Assembly (NCBI GenBank): GCA_012513005.1 | Contig: JAAZCZ010000089.1 | Span: 1 to 16,844 of the forward strand | Direction of reading: 5' to 3' | DNA length: 16,844 bases | DNA from: Oscillospiraceae bacterium | GTDB lineage: Bacteria > Bacillota > Clostridia > Oscillospirales > Oscillospiraceae | In this document: one piece after another, positions 1-6,239 of the stretch | Layout of the letters: every line of letters begins with the position of its first letter | How positions within the stretch are numbered: the first letter of the stretch is position 1 | The notes under the pieces: model-generated | Told to the model about the DNA's origin: nothing | Databases searched by the model: none | What the model saw: only the letters and a program-made list of their open reading frames with translations | Position numbers and translations under genes: made by a program

Positions 1-21
1 AAGAAATTGGCTTCTTTTTTT
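1..21 (+). terminator. Partial rho-independent terminator at window edge
   Basis: The first bases give a short AAG...CTTC stem around an AAATTGG loop, followed by seven T residues (15-21). The left arm is probably cut by the window edge. It would end a + strand gene lying to the left, and it sits just before the promoter of the cysE operon. The visible stem is very short, so this is tentative. Confidence 0.35.
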
Positions 22-34
22 GAATCTTGCGCTA

Positions 35-63
35 TTGACAGTATGCGCTTTGCATGCTAATAT
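35..63 (+). promoter_or_regulatory. Sigma-A promoter of the T-box/cysE-cysS operon
   Basis: A consensus -35 box TTGACA (35-40) is followed by a 17-base spacer and a -10 box TAATAT (58-63) with a TGC just before it, resembling an extended -10. Transcription would start near 70, directly ahead of the T-box leader. The perfect -35, ideal spacing and position make this convincing. Confidence 0.75.
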
Positions 64-69
64 GAAGCT

Positions 70-306
70 CTATCGGCGTTGATCGGGAGAAGTAGCGTTT
101 AATGGTCCGTAGCAGAGAATTTTCGCCTTGGCTGTGAGCGAAATTGCGGTATGAATGTGAAATGCGCCCGGGAGCCATGCAGTGAGGAAATGCGCTGCCG
201 TAAAAGCCGCGTTAAGGCTAAGCCCGGTTATTGCCGGAGAGTGATAAGCGAGAGTGGAACCGCGTATAATTACGCCTCTCATGCCATAGTGCATGGGAGG
301 CTTTTT
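70..306 (+). promoter_or_regulatory. tRNA-Cys T-box riboswitch leader
   Basis: This leader binds uncharged tRNA-Cys and then lets transcription proceed into cysE-cysS. The conserved T-box AGAGTGGAACCGCG lies at 251-264. Upstream, a Stem I can be seen: a GGAGAAGTAG kink-turn-like motif near 85-95, an AGAGA motif near 114-118, a distal hairpin with TTTCGC/GCGAAA arms (about 120-143), and the Stem I 3' side ending GCCCGGGAG. The specifier triplet in the usual context (GAAA-codon-GCCC) is TGC at 163-165, a cysteine codon. The bulge TGGA in the T-box pairs with an acceptor end UCCA, meaning discriminator U73, which is characteristic of tRNA-Cys. GAGAG near 250-254 can pair with CTCTC near 276-280 to form the antiterminator. 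Both tRNA contacts agree with the downstream genes, so the amino acid assignment is firm. The exact 5' boundary is inferred. Confidence 0.92.
274..306 (+). terminator. T-box attenuator terminator
   Basis: Arms GCCTCTCATGC (274-284) and GCATGGGAGGC (291-301) form an 11-pair stem with one T-G wobble and a six-base loop, followed by five T residues (302-306). The 5' arm overlaps the antiterminator partner of the T-box, so the two folds are mutually exclusive. When tRNA-Cys is charged this hairpin should stop transcription before cysE. Confidence 0.9.
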
Positions 307-335
307 GCGTCTCTCGCCACATTATCGGAGGTATA

Positions 336-983
336 ATGTTTACTAATCTACGCGAGACAATTGCATCTTATAAGGCGCGCGACCCTGCTGCGCGGACATC
401 GTTTGAGATACTTATGCTCTACCCAGGCGTGAGAGCTATAATATCGCACAGGTGTGCTAACTGGTTTCACAGAAAGAATCTGAAATACATAGCGCGGATG
501 ATTTCGCAGCGCAGCCGCAGAACAACGGGAATTGAGATTCATCCCGGTGCCACTATCGGTAAGCGACTTGTTATTGACCATGGCATGGGCATAGTCATCG
601 GTGAGACCACCGAAATTGGTGATGACTGCATATTATACCAAGGGGTTACATTGGGCGGCACCGGAAAGGATGTCGGCAAGCGGCATCCGACTATCGGGAA
701 TAATGTGCTGATTGGCTCGGGAGCTAAGGTTTTAGGACCTTTTAGCGTGGGTGATAACAGCAGAATTGCTGCTAACTCCGTTGTTTTATCTGCTATACCG
801 CAAAACAGCACGGCTATTGGAGCGCCTGCAAGGCTAGTCAAGGAAAACGGAAAACGAGTTGACTATGCTACCGAGGTAGACCAGATAAATGTTTCTGACC
901 CTGTGCTTTTTGAAATACTTGCACTTAAAACCGAGCTTGACAGGCTATCTGCATTAGTTGAGCCGGCGGACTTAAAAAAATAA
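336..983 (+). CDS. cysE: Serine O-acetyltransferase
   Basis: CysE transfers the acetyl group of acetyl-CoA to L-serine, giving O-acetylserine, the acceptor for sulfide in cysteine synthesis; it is a soluble cytoplasmic enzyme. The 215-residue protein has a short helical N-terminal part (about 1-60) and a left-handed beta-helix of hexapeptide repeats (about 65-165). Visible family motifs are DHG (81-83, the catalytic Asp-His region), the GE pair at 89-90, GGTGK (107-111) and RHP (116-118). The length fits the short Bacillus-type CysE rather than the longer enterobacterial form, which has an extended N-terminal domain. The start is set by GGAGG at 327-331, four bases before the ATG. It is the first gene after the tRNA-Cys T-box and is followed 20 bases later by cysS, so cysteine supply and charging share one control. 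The C-terminal tail (about 175-215) is variable in the family. Confidence 0.95.
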   Translation: MFTNLRETIASYKARDPAARTSFEILMLYPGVRAIISHRCANWFHRKNLKYIARMISQRSRRTTGIEIHPGATIGKRLVIDHGMGIVIGETTEIGDDCILYQGVTLGGTGKDVGKRHPTIGNNVLIGSGAKVLGPFSVGDNSRIAANSVVLSAIPQNSTAIGAPARLVKENGKRVDYATEVDQINVSDPVLFEILALKTELDRLSALVEPADLKK

Positions 984-1003
984 ACATGATGAGGAGAACT
1001 TAG

Positions 1004-2425
1004 ATGAAGCTATATAACAGTGCTACGAGAAGTAAAGATGAGTTTGTGCCAAATGACCCTGAAATGGTGCATATGTACACCTGTGGTCCGACTGTTTATC
1101 ACTATGCTCACATAGGCAACCTGCGTTCTTATATTATGGAGGATATACTTGATAAATACCTCCGTTACGCCGGATACAATGTGAACAGAGTAATGAACAT
1201 TACCGATGTCGGGCACCTTGCCTCCGATGCCGATACAGGCGAGGATAAGATGTTAAAGGGCGCAAAAAGAGAGAAAAAATCCGTTTTAGAGATTGCAAAA
1301 TACTACACTGACGCTTTTTTTGACGACTGCGGAAAGCTGAATATCAGAACACCCGATGTTGTTGAGCCTGCAACCGAATGCATTCCTGAATATATACAGA
1401 TTATTGAAACTCTTATAGAAAAGGGCTTTGCCTATGTTGCCGGCGGGAATGTCTATTTTGACGCTTCCAAGCTCGATAAGTATTATATTTTCAATGACTT
1501 TGATGTTGAGGATTTGGATGTCGGTGTCCGTGAGGGTGTTTTAGAGGACGAGAATAAGAGAAACCGCAATGACTTTGTTCTGTGGTTTACAAAATCCAAA
1601 TTTGAGGACCAAGCTCTAAAATGGGATTCTCCATGGGGCGAGGGCTATCCCGGCTGGCACATTGAATGCTCCGGCATTTCTATGAAGCACTGCGGTGAGT
1701 ATTTAGACATCCACTGTGGCGGCGTTGATAACGCTTTCCCCCACCACACCAATGAAATTGCACAGTCTGAGGCATATTTAGGGCATAAATGGTGCAATTT
1801 TTGGATGCACGTTCACCACCTCAACATTAATTCAGGAAAAATGTCTAAGTCTTCCGGTGAGTTTTTGACCGTTTCCCTGCTTGAGGAAAAGGGCTATAAT
1901 CCCATTGCTTACAGATTTTTCTGCTTGCAGAGTCATTACAGAAAAAACCTTGTGTTTTCTTGGGAGAATTTAGACAACGCAACGCTTGCCTATGACAAGC
2001 TCATAGCACGCATAGCAGGTCTTAAGGGTGAGCCTAAAATAGTAGACGAGGCTGCCTTTGCAGAGCTTAAGGGAAGGTTTACAGACGCACTTGATAATGA
2101 CCTTAACACCTCGCTTGCAGTTACCGCTTTATATGATGTGCTCAAATATAAAACCGATGACAGCACAAAGCTCTATCTGCTGGGTGACTTTGACAGGGTT
2201 CTCGGCTTAAATCTTCTCAATGCTGCAAAAGCACTAAACGAAGCTAACGCTGAAACAGATAAATCCTGCGAAAGCGATCCTGAAATTGAAAAGCTGATTT
2301 TGCAGCGTGCCGAAGCTAAAAAGGAAAAAAATTGGGCCTTGGCTGATAAAATCCGCGATGATTTGAAAGCTCAGGGAATTACACTTATCGACAGCAAAGA
2401 CGGCACTACATGGTGCAGAGAATAG
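1004..2425 (+). CDS. cysS: Cysteinyl-tRNA synthetase
   Basis: CysS activates cysteine with ATP and charges tRNA-Cys in the cytoplasm. The 473-residue length is usual for this class I synthetase. The class I signatures are present: HIGN (36-39) in the Rossmann fold and KMSKS (279-283). The residues expected to bind the catalytic zinc are also seen: C27 in the YTCGPT motif, C222 in WHIECSG, the histidine pair 247-248 in FPHHTNE, and E251. The C-terminal part (about 330-473) is the helical DALR and anticodon-binding region. An AGGAG site (992-996) lies about seven bases before the ATG. It is the second gene of the T-box operon, so uncharged tRNA-Cys induces the enzyme that charges it. A large palindrome lies 25 bases after the stop codon. 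Confidence 0.97.
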   Translation: MKLYNSATRSKDEFVPNDPEMVHMYTCGPTVYHYAHIGNLRSYIMEDILDKYLRYAGYNVNRVMNITDVGHLASDADTGEDKMLKGAKREKKSVLEIAKYYTDAFFDDCGKLNIRTPDVVEPATECIPEYIQIIETLIEKGFAYVAGGNVYFDASKLDKYYIFNDFDVEDLDVGVREGVLEDENKRNRNDFVLWFTKSKFEDQALKWDSPWGEGYPGWHIECSGISMKHCGEYLDIHCGGVDNAFPHHTNEIAQSEAYLGHKWCNFWMHVHHLNINSGKMSKSSGEFLTVSLLEEKGYNPIAYRFFCLQSHYRKNLVFSWENLDNATLAYDKLIARIAGLKGEPKIVDEAAFAELKGRFTDALDNDLNTSLAVTALYDVLKYKTDDSTKLYLLGDFDRVLGLNLLNAAKALNEANAETDKSCESDPEIEKLILQRAEAKKEKNWALADKIRDDLKAQGITLIDSKDGTTWCRE

Positions 2426-2450
2426 TCTGCCGAAATAGAAATTATATAAA

Positions 2451-2483
2451 TTTATGGGGCAAGCTTAAAGCTTGCCCCATAAA
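2451..2483. terminator. Bidirectional terminator-like palindrome
   Basis: A perfect inverted repeat of 16 bases per arm is centred on 2467, with core arms GGGGCAAGCTT and AAGCTTGCCCC. It lies between the convergent ends of cysS (+) and azlD (-), so it can form in both transcripts. The outer arms are A/T rich (TTTAT and ATAAA). Neither side has a long T run, only ATTTTATT on the + side, so termination strength is uncertain. Position and symmetry support a shared terminator. Confidence 0.75.
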
Positions 2484-2490
2484 CATTTTA

Positions 2491-2814
2491 TTAAAATACA
2501 AACTGGACTAATATCATATAAAACACGGTGCCGACCGAAACGCTGAGCAGCATGTTTTTTCGCCAAAGCTGAAGTGCCGTCACTACTGCAATTGCTATTA
2601 GCTCGGGCACGGCATAGAAGGTGCCCGGGTAGGCATCTCTGAGACAGTACACTATTAGCAATCCCATAACAGAATACGGTAGCAGCTTGCCGAGCTTTAT
2701 TATTATCTTGGGCGGGGTTTTACCCTCCGGAAAAAGGGCAAAGGGCAAAAACCTTGTAAGCATTGTTCCCAATGAAACCACCATAACGGTAATTAATAAC
2801 TGTGTGCTGCTCAT
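2491..2814 (-). CDS. azlD: AzlD family branched-chain amino acid transport protein
   Basis: This is a small 107-residue integral membrane protein of the AzlD family, the minor partner of AzlC in branched-chain amino acid export (AzlCD in Bacillus, YgaZH in Escherichia). Three to four hydrophobic segments are visible, around 6-26, 43-60, 66-84 and 88-105. The motif TRFLPFALF (20-28) is typical of the family. Its ATG overlaps the azlC stop as ATGA, which implies translational coupling and a two-subunit complex. The substrate is inferred from the family and has not been shown for this pair. It is the last gene of its transcript and ends eight bases from the shared palindrome. Confidence 0.88.
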   Translation of the reverse strand: MSSTQLLITVMVVSLGTMLTRFLPFALFPEGKTPPKIIIKLGKLLPYSVMGLLIVYCLRDAYPGTFYAVPELIAIAVVTALQLWRKNMLLSVSVGTVFYMILVQFVF

Positions 2815-3530
2815 TTTGCACCTGCCGTTTCTTCTGCTGTTTCTGCTTCGGCAGTATCATTATAGCTCGCATATACGGATATTAAAACGACTATAGCCGC
2901 CATTGCAGGGAGCATAAAGTTTCGGCTGCCGAAAATAAGAAGCGAGATTATTGCAGAAATAAGCCCGATTAGAGCCGGCGTGTGATCCTTTGTCTCCTGC
3001 CATTGGTCTATAAATATTGTCAGAAAAAGCGAGGTCATAATAAAATCTATGCCCTTTGTATTGAAAATCAGCACTTCGCCGAGTACAGCTCCCGCTGCTG
3101 TGCCCAACACCCAATAGAAATTATTTAGCAGGGTGATAAAGAACATAAACCAGCCCTTGTCTATATCATTGGGAGCATTTAGCGCACAGTTCATTGAAAA
3201 TGTTTCATCACACATTCCGTATATGAGAAAGGCTTTTTTTATTCCCGTGCCTCTGAATTTTTCGAGCATTGATATGCCGTAGAAAATGTGCCTTGCATTT
3301 ACCATTATTGTGAGCACAAATGCCGACAGGGGATCAAAGCCCGCAGTCAGCAGACCCACTGTTACAAACTGCATTGAGCCTGCGAAAATAACAACAGACA
3401 TAAAAATAGGCAGAATTATTGAAAAGCCTTGGCTGCGCATTAAAAGTCCAAAGCTTATACCTATTACAAAAAAGCCGACAAACAGCGGAAGCGTGTGCGG
3501 AAAGGCAGCTTTTAGTGCTTTCTTTTTCAT
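2811..3530 (-). CDS. azlC: AzlC family branched-chain amino acid permease, large subunit
   Basis: This 239-residue polytopic membrane protein is the large partner in branched-chain amino acid export, and it overlaps azlD by four bases. Family features are the N-terminal GFFVIGISFG region (19-28), the FAGSMQF motif (48-54), NARH (about 77-80) followed by a charged loop with KFRG, and GMCDETFS (about 105-112). Hydrophobic segments continue to about residue 225, and the C-terminal tail is acidic and alanine-rich. The best ribosome binding site is AGGA about 12 bases before the ATG, which is longer than usual. I see no convincing promoter in the 94 bases before it, but a hairpin there separates it from the CNNM gene upstream. 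In Bacillus this system can be controlled by an Lrp-type regulator (AzlB); none is present here. Confidence 0.9.
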   Translation of the reverse strand: MKKKALKAAFPHTLPLFVGFFVIGISFGLLMRSQGFSIILPIFMSVVIFAGSMQFVTVGLLTAGFDPLSAFVLTIMVNARHIFYGISMLEKFRGTGIKKAFLIYGMCDETFSMNCALNAPNDIDKGWFMFFITLLNNFYWVLGTAAGAVLGEVLIFNTKGIDFIMTSLFLTIFIDQWQETKDHTPALIGLISAIISLLIFGSRNFMLPAMAAIVVLISVYASYNDTAEAETAEETAGAK

Positions 3531-3575
3531 TTCGGCAGTATTTCCTGTTCTTTGTTTATTATTTCTATATTAGTA

Positions 3576-3604
3576 AAGACAGCGGCAAAACCAGCCGCTG
3601 TCTT
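3576..3604 (-). terminator. Hairpin terminator after the second CNNM gene
   Basis: Perfect 11-base arms, AAGACAGCGGC (3576-3586) and its complement (3594-3604), enclose a seven-base loop. On the - strand the hairpin is followed by a short TTT and then A/T-rich sequence. It lies 20 bases after the stop of the CNNM gene at 3625 and 45 bases before azlC, so it probably ends the CNNM transcript. The T run is weak, so some read-through into azlCD is possible. Confidence 0.7.
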
Positions 3605-3624
3605 ATAAATAATTATGCAGCTTA

Positions 3625-4884
3625 TTATTCTTCTGTGGGTGACTCTAAAACCAGAAGCCTCTCTACCCTGTGCCCGTCCATTTCCAGAACAGTAACCAGC
3701 AGATTATCGAATTTGAAACTGTCGCCTACCTTTGGGAAGTGGCCGAAACGCTCTATTGTCCAGCCTCCGATTGTCTCTGATTCGCAGGGGAATTCTGATT
3801 CGTCTCTGTCTATTAGGTCTAAGAAGTCTGAGATTACCATGTCGCCGTCAAGCTCAAAAACACCCTCTGCGCGCTCTACAACCTCATCCTCAACTTCGTC
3901 TGTTTCATCCCAGATTTCTCCGACTATCTGCTCTAAGACATCTTCCATGGTTATTATGCCTAAGGTGCCGCCGTATTCGTCTGTAACTATTGCTATGTGC
4001 TTCTGTGCCGCACGCAGCGAGGAAAGCAGCTGGGGCATCTTGACTGTTTTATAGACATATAAAGGCTCGACTAAGAGCTTTTTAATGTCGGGGTTGGGGT
4101 TATCCAGCATGGCACGGAGCAGGTGGTTTTGATAAAGCACGCCTATTATATTGTCTATGCTGTCTTTATATACAGGCAGGCGTGAAAATGGGGAGTCTTC
4201 TATCTCTTTTAGTATTTCATCTAAGCTGTCTTCAATGTCTACAGCTGCCATGTCAACTCTAGCTGTCATTGCCTCGCTTGCACTCACATCAAAAAATTCA
4301 AGTGCAGACTGCAAAAGCTCGGACCTGTCCTCATCGAGAACATTTTCGTCCTCTGCTATTTCTATTATTGTTTGAAGCTCCAGCGCTGCTGATTCCTCAT
4401 CTGTTATTTCCTCGTTGCCCTTTAAGGGGAATGTAATTATTTTCACTATTCCCACAACAATCAAAACAAAGGGAAGCAAGACTAATGTGACTATTCTGAC
4501 CGGTATTGCAAGAAAAATAACCAGAGAATTTGCGTTTTGCTTTGCCAATATTTTGGGTATTGCCTCGCAGAATATAATAACAAATACTGTGAGCACAGCT
4601 GCAAATGCCGCTGTCAGCCTGCTGCTGCCTCCCGACAGAGTTATCGCCACCACGGAGGTTATTGAGGATAGGGCAAAGTTTGAGAGGTTATTGCCTATCA
4701 GCAACGCTGAGAGAGTATTGTCGAAGTTTGTTATTACTTTTAATGCAAGGGCTGCAAGCTTTGAGCCTGACTCGGCTGAGTTTTCCAGTCTTATCCTGTT
4801 TGCAGACAAAAACACCATTTCAGACGCGGAAAAGAATGCCGAGAGTCCGAAAAACAGCGCAAGCATTAGGTAGTATTTTGTCAC
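3625..4884 (-). CDS. CNNM/CorC family (DUF21-CBS-CorC) membrane protein, paralog 2
   Basis: This 419-residue protein has the standard three-part layout of the CNNM/CorB/TlyC family. A transmembrane DUF21 domain (about 1-185) contains the FFSASEM segment (17-23) and an EAIPK motif. A CBS pair follows (about 205-325), with the signatures SRLPVY and DEYGGTLG and then EIWDE. A C-terminal CorC_HlyC domain (about 340-415) completes it. Family members are linked to Mg2+ transport or Mg/Co resistance, and old hemolysin labels are not reliable. It starts with GTG, and that codon overlaps the stop of the upstream paralog as GTGA. A strong GGGGAGG site lies nine bases before. The overlap points to translational coupling and perhaps a heteromeric pair with its neighbour. 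Transport substrate and direction cannot be read from the sequence. Confidence 0.92.
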   Translation of the reverse strand: MTKYYLMLALFFGLSAFFSASEMVFLSANRIRLENSAESGSKLAALALKVITNFDNTLSALLIGNNLSNFALSSITSVVAITLSGGSSRLTAAFAAVLTVFVIIFCEAIPKILAKQNANSLVIFLAIPVRIVTLVLLPFVLIVVGIVKIITFPLKGNEEITDEESAALELQTIIEIAEDENVLDEDRSELLQSALEFFDVSASEAMTARVDMAAVDIEDSLDEILKEIEDSPFSRLPVYKDSIDNIIGVLYQNHLLRAMLDNPNPDIKKLLVEPLYVYKTVKMPQLLSSLRAAQKHIAIVTDEYGGTLGIITMEDVLEQIVGEIWDETDEVEDEVVERAEGVFELDGDMVISDFLDLIDRDESEFPCESETIGGWTIERFGHFPKVGDSFKFDNLLVTVLEMDGHRVERLLVLESPTEE

Positions 4885-6167
4885 TGCTCCTCACCTCCCC
4901 TTTTGTCTGCCTCGGGAAGCTTTCGGAGTGTCAGTTTTAGTATTCTGTTGTTTCTCATTGAGGAAATGCTGATTTCTACATCGCCGAACACGAAAGCTGA
5001 GCGCTCCTCGGGAATCTGCCCGAACTGCTCATAGACCCACTCGCCCATAAGCTTGTGTTCAAAGTCCTCAATATCATCAGCAGAGCAGAATTCCAGCCTG
5101 TCGAAAACCTCGCCTACTGTTAGCTCTGCGTCAACCTCGTATCTTCCGCCGCCTATAGGCATGAAGCTTTCTTCTACTATGTCGTCTTCATCCCAAATTT
5201 CGCCGACAAGCTCTTCGATTATATCTTCGACAGTTACAATTCCCAAGGTTCCGCCGTAGTTGTCGGTGACTATTGCCATGTTGAGCTTTTTTCCGCTCAT
5301 CACGGACAGAAGCTCATTAATCTTGATGCTGCCGTGCACAAAGTATGCGGCATCAAGCAGAGCCCTTACCTCGGGGGCTTTTTGTATCCTGAGATATTCT
5401 TTTATGTATTTTCGGATTTGAAGTACGCCAATCACATTGTCTATACTGCCCTCATAAACGGGAAATCTGCTGTGCTTGTGCGTTTTTATCTGCTCTAATA
5501 TCCTCGCGCTATCCCAGTCGGCATCTATTGCGACTGTGTCTACCCTTGCAGTTAAAACTGTTTCTGCCGTTAAATCTGCAAACTGGAGAGCTGAGCTAAC
5601 CAGCTCGCCTCTTACTGAGTCGAGTGCTCCGCCGTCTGTCATGTCTTCTATTATATCGTAGAGCTCGTCTTCCGTGACTGATATTTCCTGCTCTTTGCCT
5701 CTTATCTTGGCAGCCATAGCGCCTATCTTTGTGACAATGTAGCTTGCCGGTGTGAAGATAAACATGAAAAAAGACAGCGAAGACGCAGTTTGTAAACAAA
5801 ACTGCTCGCTGTATCTCTTTGCTATGCTCTTAGGCAGCATATCTGCCAGAAAAAAGGTCGCAAAAGCAGTGAGTATGGTTGCTATCGTGACAAACGAAAG
5901 TCCCCAAACCCTGTTAACCATTACTGTTACTATTGCACCTATTGATATTTGTGTAATGTTGGTACCTATCAGTATCGTTGTAATAGCTTTCTCAAAATTA
6001 TCTAAAATTTGAATAGCTTTTTTTGCTCTTAAATCGCCGCGCTCCTGCTTCGCTTTAAGCTTTGTTCGTGATGCTGATGAAAATGCAGTTTCGACCAAAG
6101 CGAAATAGATTGAAAAGCAGGCAAGAATTATTATCGCCCCGATTTGCAATCGACCATCTCCGTCCAT
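4881..6167 (-). CDS. CNNM/CorC family (DUF21-CBS-CorC) membrane protein, paralog 1
   Basis: This 428-residue protein has the same layout as its downstream neighbour. DUF21 membrane domain (about 5-180): hydrophobic segments near 10-28, 62-84, 92-110 and 128-150, and the motif DMLPK (109-113). CBS pair (about 205-325): SRFPVY (233-238), TDNYGGTLG (301-309) and GEIWDE (322-327). CorC_HlyC domain: about 340-420. By family it is a likely Mg2+/divalent cation transporter or efflux factor gated by nucleotide binding to the CBS domains. The ATG is fixed by an in-frame TAA immediately upstream. The nearest good ribosome binding site, AAGGAG, is about 14 bases away, which is unusually far. A consensus promoter lies just upstream, at the end of dnaE. 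It overlaps its paralog by four bases, so the two are made together. Confidence 0.92.
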   Translation of the reverse strand: MDGDGRLQIGAIIILACFSIYFALVETAFSSASRTKLKAKQERGDLRAKKAIQILDNFEKAITTILIGTNITQISIGAIVTVMVNRVWGLSFVTIATILTAFATFFLADMLPKSIAKRYSEQFCLQTASSLSFFMFIFTPASYIVTKIGAMAAKIRGKEQEISVTEDELYDIIEDMTDGGALDSVRGELVSSALQFADLTAETVLTARVDTVAIDADWDSARILEQIKTHKHSRFPVYEGSIDNVIGVLQIRKYIKEYLRIQKAPEVRALLDAAYFVHGSIKINELLSVMSGKKLNMAIVTDNYGGTLGIVTVEDIIEELVGEIWDEDDIVEESFMPIGGGRYEVDAELTVGEVFDRLEFCSADDIEDFEHKLMGEWVYEQFGQIPEERSAFVFGDVEISISSMRNNRILKLTLRKLPEADKRGGEEQ

Positions 6168-6202
6168 TTAGGACTATCACACTCCTTATTCAATAATAGT
6201 TG

Positions 6203-6231
6203 ATAATATCATGTAGTATTGTGGGTGTCAA
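6203..6231 (-). promoter_or_regulatory. Sigma-A promoter for the CNNM pair
   Basis: Read on the - strand: -35 TTGACA (6226-6231), a 17-base spacer, and -10 TATTAT (6203-6208). It lies within ten bases of the dnaE stop and gives a leader of about 30 bases for the gene starting at 6167. The perfect -35 and ideal spacing argue that the CNNM pair is transcribed independently of dnaE. No terminator is visible after dnaE, so some read-through is also likely. Confidence 0.75.
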
Positions 6232-6239
6232 CTGTTTGC

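Noticed and set aside
151..336. A 61-codon open frame before cysE that could be a leader peptide
   Set aside because: It lies entirely inside the T-box structure, its composition follows the RNA motifs, and it has no ribosome binding site of note.
2491..3530. azlCD as part of the cysteine operon
   Set aside because: They are on the opposite strand, converge on cysS and are separated by a palindrome, and no T-box or cysteine-related signal precedes them.
3419..4873. Several long open frames on the + strand opposite azlC and the CNNM genes, one of 211 codons
   Set aside because: They are antisense to genes with clear family motifs, are low-complexity Ser/Thr/Leu-rich, show no domain motif and lack ribosome sites.
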